Source: Reyranella sp. | GTDB lineage: Bacteria > Pseudomonadota > Alphaproteobacteria > Reyranellales > Reyranellaceae | Direction: 5' to 3' | Assembly (NCBI GenBank): GCA_019750135.1 | Contig: JAIEOV010000118.1 | Coordinates: 1 to 32,217, forward strand | DNA: 32,217 nucleotides | In this document: piece by piece, positions 15,193-24,928 of the stretch | Layout of the letters: the number at the start of each line of letters is the position of its first letter | Numbering within the stretch: the stretch's first letter is position 1 | Translations under genes and position numbers: made by a program | Notes under the pieces: generated by a model | Seen by the model: only the letters and a program-made list of their open reading frames with translations | The model's database searches: none | What the model was told of the DNA's origin: nothing

Positions 15193-16243
15193 GCCGCCGC
15201 GAGCTTGCGCAATGCCGCCAGCCGGCGGGCGTAAGGCGGCTCGGCTTCCGGCACGAGGGCGGGGGCCGCGATGCTTTCGGCGAAATGACAGGCGACGACC
15301 TGGCCTTGCGTGCCGACCGGGCGCAGCAGCGGCTCCTCCTTGCGGCAGCGGTCCTGGGCATAGGCGCAGCGGGTGTGGAAGCGGCAGCCGGCGGGCGGAT
15401 TGAGGGGGCTCGGCACGTCGCCCGCCAGCCGGATGCGCGCGCGCTGGGCGGTGGGATCGGGTACCGGCACGGCCGACAGGAGCGCCTGGGTGTAGGGATG
15501 GCGCGGCATGGCGAACAGGCTCTTCTTGGGCGCCAGCTCTACGATCTTGCCGAGATACATGACGGCGACGCGGTCGCTGATGTGGCGCACCACGGCGAGG
15601 TCGTGGGCGATGAAGATGTAGGAAAGGCCCAATCGACGCTTGAGGTCCTGCAGGAGGTTGATGACCTGCGCCTGGATCGAGACGTCGAGCGCCGACACCG
15701 GCTCGTCGCAGACGATCAGCTTGGGTTGCGAGGCGAGCGCGCGGGCGATGCCGATGCGCTGGCGCTGGCCGCCGGAGAATTCATGCGGGTAGCGCAGCGC
15801 GTGCCAGGCCGACAGGCCGACTTCGCCCAGAAGCTGGTCTATGCGCTGGCGCAGGGCGGCGCCCGACGCCAGCCCGTGCAGGCGCAGCGGCTCGGCCAGG
15901 GTGTCGCCCACGGTGAGCCGTGGGTTCAGCGACGCATACGGATCCTGGAAGATGATCTGCATGTCGCGGCGCAGGTCGCGCAGAGCGCCGCGGTTGAGCG
16001 CGCGCACGTCCCGGCCGGCGAAGCGGATCGTACCTTCCGTCGCTTCGATGAGGCGCAGCACCATGCGGCCGGTCGTCGACTTGCCGCAACCCGATTCGCC
16101 GACCAGCGCCAGAGTCTCGCCGGGCGCCACGTCGAAGGTGAGGCCGTCGACGGCGCGCACGGTGCCGACCGCGCTCTGGAAGACGATGCCGCGCTTCACC
16201 GGGAAATGCTTGGTGAGGCCGGAAACGGACAGAAGCGCTTCGC

Positions 16244-16247
<4 letters not shown>
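15189..16247 (-). CDS. Peptide/opine-type ABC transporter ATPase, DppF-like
   Basis: A 352-residue ABC ATPase of the oligopeptide/nickel family. Walker A GESGCGKST is at ~50-58, the signature is FSGGQRQRIGIARAL, Walker B is LIVCDEP, and the H-loop is IFIAHD. The C-terminal oligopeptide extension contains the Fe-S-type cysteines PAGCRFHTRCAYAQDRC, where PAGCRFHTRC is typical. ATG at 16247 overlaps the stop of the partner ATPase gene (ATGA). Together with the genes up to 22379 it completes the importer. It is the last gene of the operon. Confidence 0.93.
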
Positions 16248-17245
<998 letters not shown>

Positions 17246-17306
17246 CGGAGCGCGGACCTCCAGGTCCGCATCATGATCATGAGCGGACCTGGAGGTCCGC
17301 GCTCCG
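17246..17306. repeat. BIME-like palindromic element 1 (amidohydrolase/dppD gap)
   Basis: Two perfectly complementary 24-base arms (17246-17269 and 17283-17306) surround a 13-base centre containing TCATGA. Each arm also holds its own near-palindrome (gcggacct-cc-aggtccgc and gcggacct-gg-aggtccgc), so the element can fold as one long hairpin or two small ones. It begins directly upstream of the dppD-like start codon and fills most of the 73-base gap. No T-run follows on the operon strand. Confidence 0.92.
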
Positions 17307-17318
17307 GCAAGAGACCCC

Positions 17319-18782
17319 TCACGTCACCGGCCTCGACTGCGGCAACCGCTCCTTCGTTCCGTAAACCGGCGGCGCCAGCTGGTCGGCGGTGCGGCCGGCC
17401 CAGTCGCGCTGGGGTACGGTCTTGAGCCGCTTGCGCTGGCCTTCGATCAGGCCCGCGGTCGCGGCCTCGACGTCGACCGTCAGCACCTTGCCGTCCTTCA
17501 CCACCTGCGCGCCGTCGACATAGACGTGGCGGATGGCGCGCTCGCTCGCCGAGTAGATCAGGCTGCGCACCGGCTCGTGCGCCGGCTGCATGTAGGGATG
17601 GCTCATGTCGACCAGCGAGAAGTCGGCCTTGCAGCCGGGCGCCAGGCGGCCGAGGTCGGGCCGGCGCAGGATCTTGGCGCCGCCCACGGTCGCCGCCTCG
17701 AAGGCATGTCGCGTCGTGCCCATCTTGTAGTTGCTGGTGAAGACGCGGGCGACGTAGCAGGCGAGCCTGATCTCATCGACCATGTTGTGCGGGAAGGTGT
17801 CGGTGCCGATGCCGACGGTGATGCCGGCATTCATGTAGCGGCCGATCGAGTTCAGCACCATGCCGCGGCGGGCGAACACGGTCGGGCAGTGCGCCACCGA
17901 TGCGCCGGAGTCGCGCAGCATCTCGAAGTCGTTGGCGTGCGGATAATGGATCTGCGGATGGTCGCTCAGGAAGATGCCGTGGCCGATCACCAGGTCGGGG
18001 CCCAGCACGCCGATCGAATCGAGCCATTCGATGGGCGTCTTGCCGTGGCGATGCACCATCTCATAGAACTCGACGACGGCCTGGCAGGCGTGCGTCTGCA
18101 TCGGGATGTTGCGGCGCTTGGCTTCCTGCAGGGCCTCCTTGAAGTAGCCCTCCTTGCAAGTGTCGATCTGCGAGGGGCCGACCATGGCGGAGATGCGGCC
18201 GCTGGGATGCTTTGTGGCCTCGTCGATCGTCTTCATCGCGGCCGCGAAGGCCTTCTCGCCGGCCTTCTCGTCCCAGGCGTATTCCACCGTATGGCCGTTC
18301 TTGGTGTACCAGTAACCCTGGCGCATCATCGGGCAGACGACGGCGCGAATGCCCGTCGCCGCGAGATCGTCGACCCAGCCCTCGCGGCTCATCGACAGGT
18401 CGGAGATGGTGGTGACGCCGCTCTTCAGCAGTTCCGACATCGCCACCATGGTCGAGGGCCCGGCATCCTCGGCATCGAGGCCGAACACCGGGAGGTATTC
18501 GTAGAGCGAGCTCTGGCCCAACTTGTCGCTGCCGTACTCCTCCGTCAGGCCCTTGTTGGCGGGTTCGGAGAAGGGATGGCTGTGCACGTTGACGAGGCCC
18601 GGGATCGCCATGAACCCCTTGCCGTCGATCGTGGCGTCGGCTGTGCCGGTGTAGCCCGGCCCGACATGGACGATCTCGTTGCCTTTGAACACCAGGTCGC
18701 CGCCGTCGACATAGACATGGCGGCGCTCGGATTCGTCCCAGGCCACGACATGGTCGAGGCCGGAGATGCGGGTGGTCTTCAT
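17319..18782 (-). CDS. Metal-dependent amidohydrolase (chlorohydrolase/cytosine-deaminase-like)
   Basis: A 487-residue TIM-barrel hydrolase of the ATZ/TRZ/SsnA type, which hydrolyses C-N (or C-Cl) bonds on small, often ring-shaped, substrates. Metal ligands are visible as the HxH of NVHSHPF, the His of MQTHACQ, the His of VIGHGIFL and the Asp of GIGTDTFPHN; HCPTVFARRG is also typical. The strong ribosome site GGAGGAGAAG fixes ATG at 18782. It lies inside the ABC importer operon between the binding protein and the ATPases, so its substrate is probably what the importer brings in. The lack of a signal peptide suggests cytoplasmic action. The exact reaction cannot be told. Confidence 0.88.
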   Translation of the reverse strand: MKTTRISGLDHVVAWDESERRHVYVDGGDLVFKGNEIVHVGPGYTGTADATIDGKGFMAIPGLVNVHSHPFSEPANKGLTEEYGSDKLGQSSLYEYLPVFGLDAEDAGPSTMVAMSELLKSGVTTISDLSMSREGWVDDLAATGIRAVVCPMMRQGYWYTKNGHTVEYAWDEKAGEKAFAAAMKTIDEATKHPSGRISAMVGPSQIDTCKEGYFKEALQEAKRRNIPMQTHACQAVVEFYEMVHRHGKTPIEWLDSIGVLGPDLVIGHGIFLSDHPQIHYPHANDFEMLRDSGASVAHCPTVFARRGMVLNSIGRYMNAGITVGIGTDTFPHNMVDEIRLACYVARVFTSNYKMGTTRHAFEAATVGGAKILRRPDLGRLAPGCKADFSLVDMSHPYMQPAHEPVRSLIYSASERAIRHVYVDGAQVVKDGKVLTVDVEAATAGLIEGQRKRLKTVPQRDWAGRTADQLAPPVYGTKERLPQSRPVT

Positions 18783-18800
18783 TGTTCTTCTCCTCCGTAT

Positions 18801-18854
18801 GGGAGCGCGGGCCTCCGGCCCGCCCTCATGAGCGGGCCAGAGGCCCGCGCTCCC
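18801..18854. repeat. BIME-like palindromic element 2 (binding protein/amidohydrolase gap)
   Basis: 23-base arms (18801-18823 and 18832-18854) are complementary except for one A/G position and flank cctcatga. It shares the outer word ggagcgcgg and the TCATGA centre with element 1, but the inner word differs on both arms together. It lies 4 bases after the binding-protein stop on the operon strand. The T5 run next to it is on the opposite strand only. Confidence 0.9.
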
Positions 18855-18858
18855 GTTT

Positions 18859-20433
18859 TTACTTGAACGCGATGCCCAGCCCCTTGTTGAGGCCGCAACC
18901 GTAGTTGCCGTGGGCGCGGATGGGCTTGAGCTTGGAGCCGGCGACAACGAACAACGGTTCGTGGAACAGCGGGATCCAGACCGCCGCGTCATGCACCTTC
19001 TGCTGGACCGCGGCGTAGGCCTCGGCGCGGACCTTGTCGTCGGTCGCGGTCGAGCCCTTGTCCAGAAGCTCGTCGGTCTCCTTGTCCTTCCAGTTCATGC
19101 GGTTGGGCGTCGGCGTGTTGGCCGAGCGGAAGTAGAGGTTGAGCGCATCGCCGGCGCTGACATAGGGGAAGCTCATGCCGAAGGCGTCGAACTCCTGGGT
19201 CGCGAGCTTGCCCCAGGCCACCGTCGAGTCGAAGAGCTGGATCTGCAGGTCGATGCCGACCTTGCGCAGGTCGCCCTGGACGGCCTCGGCGATCTCCTTG
19301 AAGGCGCCCGAGATGCCGTAGACGACCGGAGCCAGCTTCTTGCCGTCCTTGTAGCGGAAGCCGTCATTGCCCTTCTTCCAACCGGCCTCGTCTAAAAGCT
19401 TCTCGGCCTCCTTGACGTTCTCGCCGTAGACGGCGCGGTCGACCTTGTCGTTGAAATCGAGCACGCCCGGCATCAGCAGGGTCGAGGCGGGTTCGGCCAG
19501 GCCGAAGGTGACGGCCTCAGCGATCGCCTTCTGGTCGACCGCAAGGTTCATCGCCTTGCGCACGCGCACGTCGTTCATCAGCTCCTTGTCGACCTTGAAG
19601 CCGATGAAGTAGGTCCAGAAGAAGTTCTCGGCCTTGGTGACCGACAACGACTTGTTGGCCTGCAGCTCCTTGATCGACCAGTAGGGCACGTACTGGCTGG
19701 CATCGGCCTGGCCGGCCTGCAGGGCGGTCACGCGGGTGTTCTCCTCCGGCACGACCTTCCAGATCACCTTGTCGACCTGGGCTTCGGTCACGTCATAGTA
19801 GGTGGGGCCCCACTTGTAGCCCTTGTGCTTGGTGAGCATGGTCGAATCGCGCGGCGTCCAGCTCTCGAAGCAGAACGGCCCGGTGCCGTCGATGCCCTTG
19901 ACGCCGAAGTCGGCGCCGAGCTGCTTGGCCTGATCGACGTTCAGGATGGTGTGGAAGTACTGCGTCATCTGGTAGAGGAGCTCGGAGAACGGCTTCTTGA
20001 GCTTGTACTCGACAGTGACGTCGTCGGGCGCGGTGATCTTGTCGACCTCGCCCATGCGCCACTTCACCAGGCCCTTGGTCTCGGGATCGAGCCAGCGCTC
20101 GTAGGTCGCGACCACGTCCTTGGCGGTCATCTTCTTGCCGCTGCAGAAGCTCACGTCGTCGCGCAGCTTGAAGGTGTAGGTGAGGCCGTCGGGCGACACC
20201 GTCCAGCTGGTGGCGAGCCCCGGCCGGAGCGTCTTCATGTCGTAATCGAGGTTCACCAGCGTGTCGCCGATCATGTACATGACCTCGGCGCCCGAGCGGG
20301 CAGTGGACTTCTGCGGATCGTAGCGGTCGGTATCGATCTCGCGCACGATGGTCACGGTCTTCTGCGCCATCGCCGGCGCTGCCGCGCCGATGGCCGTTGC
20401 GGCGAGCGCCGCGAGAAGCAAACGATTGGTCAT
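18859..20433 (-). CDS. Peptide/opine-type ABC transporter substrate-binding protein
   Basis: A 524-residue periplasmic SBP of the bacterial extracellular solute-binding family 5 (DppA/OppA-like). The signal peptide is LLLAALAATAIGAAAPAMA with cleavage before Gln24. The mature part shows the family landmarks LRPGLATSWTVSPDGLTYTFKLRDDVSF, MTAKDVVATYERW and the late VRKAMNLAVD. A strong AAGGAGG stands before ATG at 20433. It is the third gene of the operon, after both permeases. A palindrome immediately behind the stop may protect its mRNA. The ligand could be a peptide, opine or ureide; the neighbouring hydrolases favour a nitrogen-rich ligand, but this is inference. Confidence 0.93.
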   Translation of the reverse strand: MTNRLLLAALAATAIGAAAPAMAQKTVTIVREIDTDRYDPQKSTARSGAEVMYMIGDTLVNLDYDMKTLRPGLATSWTVSPDGLTYTFKLRDDVSFCSGKKMTAKDVVATYERWLDPETKGLVKWRMGEVDKITAPDDVTVEYKLKKPFSELLYQMTQYFHTILNVDQAKQLGADFGVKGIDGTGPFCFESWTPRDSTMLTKHKGYKWGPTYYDVTEAQVDKVIWKVVPEENTRVTALQAGQADASQYVPYWSIKELQANKSLSVTKAENFFWTYFIGFKVDKELMNDVRVRKAMNLAVDQKAIAEAVTFGLAEPASTLLMPGVLDFNDKVDRAVYGENVKEAEKLLDEAGWKKGNDGFRYKDGKKLAPVVYGISGAFKEIAEAVQGDLRKVGIDLQIQLFDSTVAWGKLATQEFDAFGMSFPYVSAGDALNLYFRSANTPTPNRMNWKDKETDELLDKGSTATDDKVRAEAYAAVQQKVHDAAVWIPLFHEPLFVVAGSKLKPIRAHGNYGCGLNKGLGIAFK

Positions 20434-20446
20434 ACCTGAAGCCTCC

Positions 20447-21352
20447 TTATTGCCTGAGCTTGGGATCGAGGGCGTCGCGTAGCGCGTCGCCCAGGACGTT
20501 GAATGCGAGCACGACGAGGAAGATCGCCGCACAGGGGAAGGTCGAGACGTTGGGCGCGATCTGCAGGAACTTGCGGCCGTCGGCCGCCATGCTGCCCAGC
20601 TCCGCCGTCGGCGGCTGCGCGCCGAGACCGAGGAAGGAAAGGGCTGCCCCCAGAAGGATCGCCTGGCCGAGCTGCAGGGTCATGTAGATCAGGATGGTCG
20701 GCCAGCAGTTGCGCGCGAGGTAGCGCCAGATCAGGGCGCCGTCGCCCAGGCCGACGGCGCGGCCAGCCTCCATGTATTCCTGCTGCATGATCGATTGCGC
20801 CGCACCGCGGGCGATGCGGGCGATCGACGGTACGGCGGCGACGGAGAGCGCGATCACCAGGGAGAACAGGCCGGTGCCGAGCACGGCGGCGATGGCGAGG
20901 CCGAACAGGATCGACGGGAAGGAAAGCAGCACGTCGACCAGGCGCATCAGCGGCGTGTCGAGGCGCTTGAAGTAGGCGGCTGAGAGCCCGATCAGGGCGC
21001 CGAGGCCGCCGCCGACGGCAACGGCAATCACGCCCATGCCCAGGGTGGCGCGCAGGCCGAACAGGATGCGGCTCAGCATGTCGCGGCCCTGGTTGTCTGC
21101 CCCCAGCAGGAAGGTCGGGCAGCGGTCGGCGAGCGGCTTGCAGAAGCGCAGGCGCATGTTGCTGGCGTAGGGATCGTGCGGCGCGATCAATGGCGCCAGG
21201 ATCGCCGCGGCGACGATGACGAACAGGAAGATCGCCGCCGCTGCCGCCGCCGGATCGCTCAGGATGCGCCGCCACACGGCGTTCTTGCGCCGGATCGCGG
21301 CGATGGCGCGCTGGTCGGACTCGCTTTGCAGGGAGAGGGTGGCGTCCGTCAT
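20447..21352 (-). CDS. ABC transporter permease, DppC-like
   Basis: A 301-residue inner-membrane permease of the binding-protein-dependent transport family. It has the DppC/OppC-type N-terminal cytoplasmic leader, one TM (AAAIFLFVIVAAAILAPLIAP), the periplasmic CKPLADRC segment with two cysteines, and the EAA-loop region (MEAGRAVGLGDGALIWRYLARNCWP). It pairs with the DppB-like permease. It ends 13 bases before the binding-protein start, and a palindrome separates it from the upstream permease gene. Confidence 0.93.
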   Translation of the reverse strand: MTDATLSLQSESDQRAIAAIRRKNAVWRRILSDPAAAAAAIFLFVIVAAAILAPLIAPHDPYASNMRLRFCKPLADRCPTFLLGADNQGRDMLSRILFGLRATLGMGVIAVAVGGGLGALIGLSAAYFKRLDTPLMRLVDVLLSFPSILFGLAIAAVLGTGLFSLVIALSVAAVPSIARIARGAAQSIMQQEYMEAGRAVGLGDGALIWRYLARNCWPTILIYMTLQLGQAILLGAALSFLGLGAQPPTAELGSMAADGRKFLQIAPNVSTFPCAAIFLVVLAFNVLGDALRDALDPKLRQ

Positions 21353-21370
21353 TGCTGGGAGCGCTCATGC

Positions 21371-21438
21371 TCTTCCGGACCGCGCGCATCCTGCGCGCTC
21401 GGATTCATGAGCGCGCTGGAAGCGCGCGGTCCGGAAGA
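21371..21438. repeat. BIME-like palindromic element 3 (dppB/dppC gap)
   Basis: 29-base arms (21371-21399 and 21410-21438) pair except at two positions and enclose cggattcatg, which completes TCATGA with the first arm base. Inner half-palindromes gcgcgc-atcct-gcgcgc and gcgcgc-tggaa-gcgcgc repeat the architecture of elements 1 and 2 with different inner words. It fills most of the 88-base gap between the two permease genes. No U-run follows on the operon strand. Confidence 0.9.
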
Positions 21439-21440
21439 CA

Positions 21441-22379
21441 TCATGACCTTGCGATCCTCGGGTCGAGGTAGGCGTACAGCACGTCGACCCCGAGATTGAT
21501 CACCATGAACCCGACGGCGAGGATCAGGATCGCGCCCTGCGCCAGCGGGAAGTCGCTCGAGGTGATCGCGCCGACGGCCATGCGGCCGACGCCGGGCCAG
21601 GCGAACATGGTCTCGGTGACGATCGAGCCGCCCAACAGGAAGCCGATCTGGAGGCCGACCAGCGTCACCACCGGGATCATGGCGTTCCGCAATGCGTGAC
21701 GGATGGTGACGCGCCAGTCGGAGGCGCCCTTGGCGCGCGCCGTGCGCACATAGTCGGCGCCGAGGGTTTCGAGCAGTGACGTGCGTGTCATGCGCGCCAC
21801 CGGCCCGACGAAGACCGCGCCCAGGGTTACCGCCGGGAGGATGATGCTGAGGAAGCCCGCTGGCGTCCAAATCGGCCCGTTGCGCCCTTGGAAGGGCAGC
21901 AGGCCCGCGCCGCCTACGTACTGGATCAACAACAGCCCGACCCAGAACACCGGCACCGACACGCCCATCACCGACAGCGCCATGATGGCGCGGTCTATGA
22001 GCGTGCCACGACGGCGCGCCGCCAGCGTGCCGAGGGCGATGCCGAGCGGCACCGCCCAGACGAGGCAGGCCAGCATCAATTCGACGGTCGGCCAGAAGGT
22101 CAGCGCGATCTCGTCGGCCACGGGACGGTTGGAGATCATCGAGCGGCCGAGATCGAGCTGCAGCACGCGACCGAGATAGCGGCCGAACTGGATCCACAGC
22201 GGTTCGTCGAGGCCAAGCTGCTGGCGGATGGCGGCGACCTCGGCCTTGGTCGCCGTCGGACCCGCCACGACCGTCGCCGGATCGGTCGGCACGACCTGCA
22301 GCAGCAGGAAGCCGATCAGCAGCACACCGAGCAAAACCGGCAGTGAAATCATCAATCGATGGGCGATATGACGCGCCAT
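21441..22379 (-). CDS. ABC transporter permease, DppB-like
   Basis: A 312-residue inner-membrane permease, first gene of the importer operon. The N-terminal TM (LMISLPVLLGVLLIGFLLLQVVP) is followed by the DppB-type periplasmic segment (QLGLDEPLWIQFGRYLG) and the EAA-like loop TLGADYVRTARAKGASDWRV. The C-terminal ILAVGFMVINLGVDVLYAYLDPRI is diagnostic of the family. ATG at 22379 is preferred, though a GTG at 22403 is in frame and neither has an ideally spaced ribosome site. It diverges from the DapA-family gene across about 115 bases that must carry the promoters of both units. Confidence 0.92.
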   Translation of the reverse strand: MARHIAHRLMISLPVLLGVLLIGFLLLQVVPTDPATVVAGPTATKAEVAAIRQQLGLDEPLWIQFGRYLGRVLQLDLGRSMISNRPVADEIALTFWPTVELMLACLVWAVPLGIALGTLAARRRGTLIDRAIMALSVMGVSVPVFWVGLLLIQYVGGAGLLPFQGRNGPIWTPAGFLSIILPAVTLGAVFVGPVARMTRTSLLETLGADYVRTARAKGASDWRVTIRHALRNAMIPVVTLVGLQIGFLLGGSIVTETMFAWPGVGRMAVGAITSSDFPLAQGAILILAVGFMVINLGVDVLYAYLDPRIARS

Positions 22380-22494
22380 TGTCTTTAAGACAGCCCCCTT
22401 CACGAGCTAGAACACTGGCCGACACCGCAGCGCTCGACAAGCGCCGTGCCGGTGGCATGATCGCTGCAAGAAACGCGCCGAGGAGCGGAAGTTC

Positions 22495-23454
22495 ATGTCT
22501 GCAGGAAAACTGACCGAACAGGCGAAGGGCGTGTTCATCATTGCCGCCACGCCGTTCACCGACGAAGGCGCGCTCGATCTCAACAGCGTCGATTCGCTGA
22601 CCGATTTTTATTTGGGCTGCGGTGTAACGGGATTCACCCTTTTGGGAATCATGGGCGAGGCGCCGAAGCTGACCGGCGAGGAATCGCTGTCGGTCGTCGA
22701 ACGTGTCGTGCGTCGTGCGCAGGATCGGCAGATCATCGTCGGCGTGAGTCACGCCGGCCTCGAGAATGTGCGCCGCCTGAGCCACGAGGTCATGATCGCC
22801 GGCGCCTCGGGCGTCATGGTCGCACCGCCGCAGGGCCTCAAGGGCGACGAGGGCGTCTACAATTACTTCGCGCAGGTCTTCAAGGAGCTGGGGCCGGACA
22901 TCCCCGTCGTCTACCAGGACTATCCGCAGAGCACGGGAGTCTATCTAGCGCCGTCGGTGTTCGAGCGGCTGGTCGACGACTTCAAGCAGCTCGTCATGCT
23001 GAAGCACGAGGACTGGCCGGGCCTCGCCAAGCTCACGCGCGTGCGCGAGGGCGAGAAGAAGCCAGGGCGACGACGTGTCTCGATCCTGGTCGGCAACGGT
23101 GGGCTCTACCTGCCGCAGGAGCTGCGGCGTGGCGCCGACGGCGCCATGACCGGTTTCGCCTGGCCCGAGATGCTGGTCGAGGTCTGCGACCTCGCCGCCA
23201 AGGGCAAGATGGAGGAGGCGGAGGACCTGTTCGACATCTACCTGCCGCTGGTGCGGCATGAGCAGCAAATCGGCATGGGCCTGGCGTTGCGCAAGGAAGT
23301 GCTGTTCCGCCGCGGCGCCATCAAGAGTCCAAAGCAGCGTGCGCCGGGATCGTCGCTCAGCGCGACCGATCGTGCCGAGCTCGACAATTTGATTGTACGT
23401 TTGGAGCGCAGGCTCGCCGCCACCGGTCGCGGCTCCAAGGTCGCGGCGGAGTAG
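22495..23454 (+). CDS. DapA-family (dihydrodipicolinate synthase/N-acetylneuraminate lyase-like) aldolase
   Basis: A 319-residue class I aldolase-type TIM barrel. Family landmarks are FIIAATPFTDEGALD, the GTTGE-like GIMGEAPKLTGEE, VYQDYPQSTGVYL (the catalytic Tyr), and LKHEDWPG, with Lys as the Schiff-base residue. The substrate-pocket word GTTGE is altered to GIMGE, and the C-terminus is longer than in DapA, so it is probably not lysine-biosynthetic DapA. GAGGAG lies upstream of ATG. It is the first gene of the plus-strand hydantoinase cluster. A role in breaking down or building the carbon skeleton of the imported compound is inferred. Confidence 0.88.
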   Translation: MSAGKLTEQAKGVFIIAATPFTDEGALDLNSVDSLTDFYLGCGVTGFTLLGIMGEAPKLTGEESLSVVERVVRRAQDRQIIVGVSHAGLENVRRLSHEVMIAGASGVMVAPPQGLKGDEGVYNYFAQVFKELGPDIPVVYQDYPQSTGVYLAPSVFERLVDDFKQLVMLKHEDWPGLAKLTRVREGEKKPGRRRVSILVGNGGLYLPQELRRGADGAMTGFAWPEMLVEVCDLAAKGKMEEAEDLFDIYLPLVRHEQQIGMGLALRKEVLFRRGAIKSPKQRAPGSSLSATDRAELDNLIVRLERRLAATGRGSKVAAE

Positions 23455-23458
23455 AGTG

Positions 23459-24928
23459 ATGCCTGATTACGATTTGATCGTTCGCAACGCCAAGATCGTC
23501 ACCGCCGAGCGCCAGAGCGAGGGCGACATCGCCGTCAAGGACGGCAAGGTCGCCGCCCTGGGCGCCGACGTGAAGGGCACGGCCACGCGCGAGATCGATG
23601 CCGCGGGCAAGTTCGTCCTGCCGGGCGGTGTCGACAGCCATTGCCATATCGAGCAGCGCTCGGGCATGGGCGTGATGTGCGCCGACGATTTCTACACCGG
23701 CACGGTGTCGGCCGCGTTCGGCGGCACCACGACGGTGATCCCGTTCGCCGCCCAGCATCGCGGCATGTCGCTGCGCCAGGTGGTGAAGGACTATCACGAG
23801 GCGGCCACGCCCAAGGCGGTGATCGACTACGCCTTCCATCTCATCATCACCGATCCCACCCAGCAGGTGCTGGGGCAGGAGCTGCCGGCGCTGATCAAGG
23901 ACGGCTACACGTCGTTCAAGATTTACATGACCTACGACGCCATGAAGGTCAGCGACTACCAGATCCTCGACATCCTCGCCTTGGCGCGGCGCGACGGCGC
24001 GCTGGTCATGGTGCATGCCGAGAACCACGACATGATCCAGTGGCTGGCGCATCACCTGGTCGACCAGGGCCATGTCGCCCCCAAGTTCCATGCCATCGCC
24101 CATGCCCGTGTCGCCGAGGCCGAAGCGACCAACCGCGCGATCTCCCTTGCGCGCCTGGTCGATGCGCCGCTCTTGCTGGTGCACATGTCGGAGATCGAGG
24201 CCATCGAGACGCTGCGCCAGGCGCAGAAGAAGGGGCTGAAGATCTTCGGCGAGACCTGCCCGCAGTACATCGCGCTGACCGCCGACGACATGGACAAGCC
24301 CGGCGTCGAGGGCGCGATGTGGTGCTGCAGCCCGCCGCCGCGCGATTCGGAAGCGCAGGAAGCGGTGTGGGCGGCGTTGAAGGACGGCACCTTCCAGACC
24401 TTCTCTTCGGATCACGCGCCCTACCAGTTCAACGAGAAGGGCAAGATCCCCAAGGGCGACAAGACGACCTTCAAGGAGATGGCCAACGGCGTGCCGGGTC
24501 TCGAGATCCGACTGCCCATCCTGTTCTCCGAGGGCGTCCAGAAGGGCCGCATCACCCTGCAGCAGTTCGTGGCCCTGACGTCGGCCAACCACGCCAAGCT
24601 CTATGGTCTCTATCCCAAGAAGGGGACGATCGCGGTTGGCTCTGACGCCGACTTCGCGATCTGGGATGCCGACAAGGACGTGACGATCCGCTGGAAGGAT
24701 CTGCACGACAATGTCGGGTACTCGCCCTACGAAGGCCGGCAGATCAAGGGTTGGCCGATCACCGTGGTGAGCCGCGGCCGTGTCGTGGTCGAGGACGGCA
24801 AGCTCAATGCCGTGCGCGGCTCCGGCCAGTTCCTGCCGTGCGCTTCGCCCGACTCGGCCAAGCCGCAGGGCCAGACCGCGCCGGAACTACAATCCATGTC
24901 CCGCTTCGGCCTGAAACCGCTGTTCTGA
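23459..24928 (+). CDS. Dihydropyrimidinase / D-hydantoinase family hydrolase
   Basis: A 489-residue cyclic amidohydrolase that opens dihydropyrimidine or hydantoin rings to N-carbamoyl amino acids. The binuclear metal site is intact: His61 and His63 (DSHCHIEQ), carboxylated Lys154 (TSFKIYM), His186 (VMVHAENH), His242 (LLVHMSE) and Asp318 (SSDHAPY). Substrate loops differ from standard D-hydantoinases (HCHIEQ rather than HTHLDM; SDHAPY rather than TDHCPF), so substrate preference may be unusual. ATG at 23459 is chosen, 4 bases after the DapA-family stop. It is translationally linked by TGATG to the DinB-like gene. The carbamoylase needed for the next step is encoded 1.4 kb downstream. Confidence 0.92.
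   Translation: MPDYDLIVRNAKIVTAERQSEGDIAVKDGKVAALGADVKGTATREIDAAGKFVLPGGVDSHCHIEQRSGMGVMCADDFYTGTVSAAFGGTTTVIPFAAQHRGMSLRQVVKDYHEAATPKAVIDYAFHLIITDPTQQVLGQELPALIKDGYTSFKIYMTYDAMKVSDYQILDILALARRDGALVMVHAENHDMIQWLAHHLVDQGHVAPKFHAIAHARVAEAEATNRAISLARLVDAPLLLVHMSEIEAIETLRQAQKKGLKIFGETCPQYIALTADDMDKPGVEGAMWCCSPPPRDSEAQEAVWAALKDGTFQTFSSDHAPYQFNEKGKIPKGDKTTFKEMANGVPGLEIRLPILFSEGVQKGRITLQQFVALTSANHAKLYGLYPKKGTIAVGSDADFAIWDADKDVTIRWKDLHDNVGYSPYEGRQIKGWPITVVSRGRVVVEDGKLNAVRGSGQFLPCASPDSAKPQGQTAPELQSMSRFGLKPLF

Noticed and set aside
17526..18866. 446-residue plus-strand frame over the amidohydrolase
   Set aside because: The minus-strand amidohydrolase has a strong ribosome site and an intact metal centre; the plus-strand product is a shadow.
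17246..21438. The three palindromes as intrinsic terminators of the operon
   Set aside because: None is followed by a U-run on the minus strand; the only adjacent T5 (18856-18860) is on the plus strand, where no gene needs termination.
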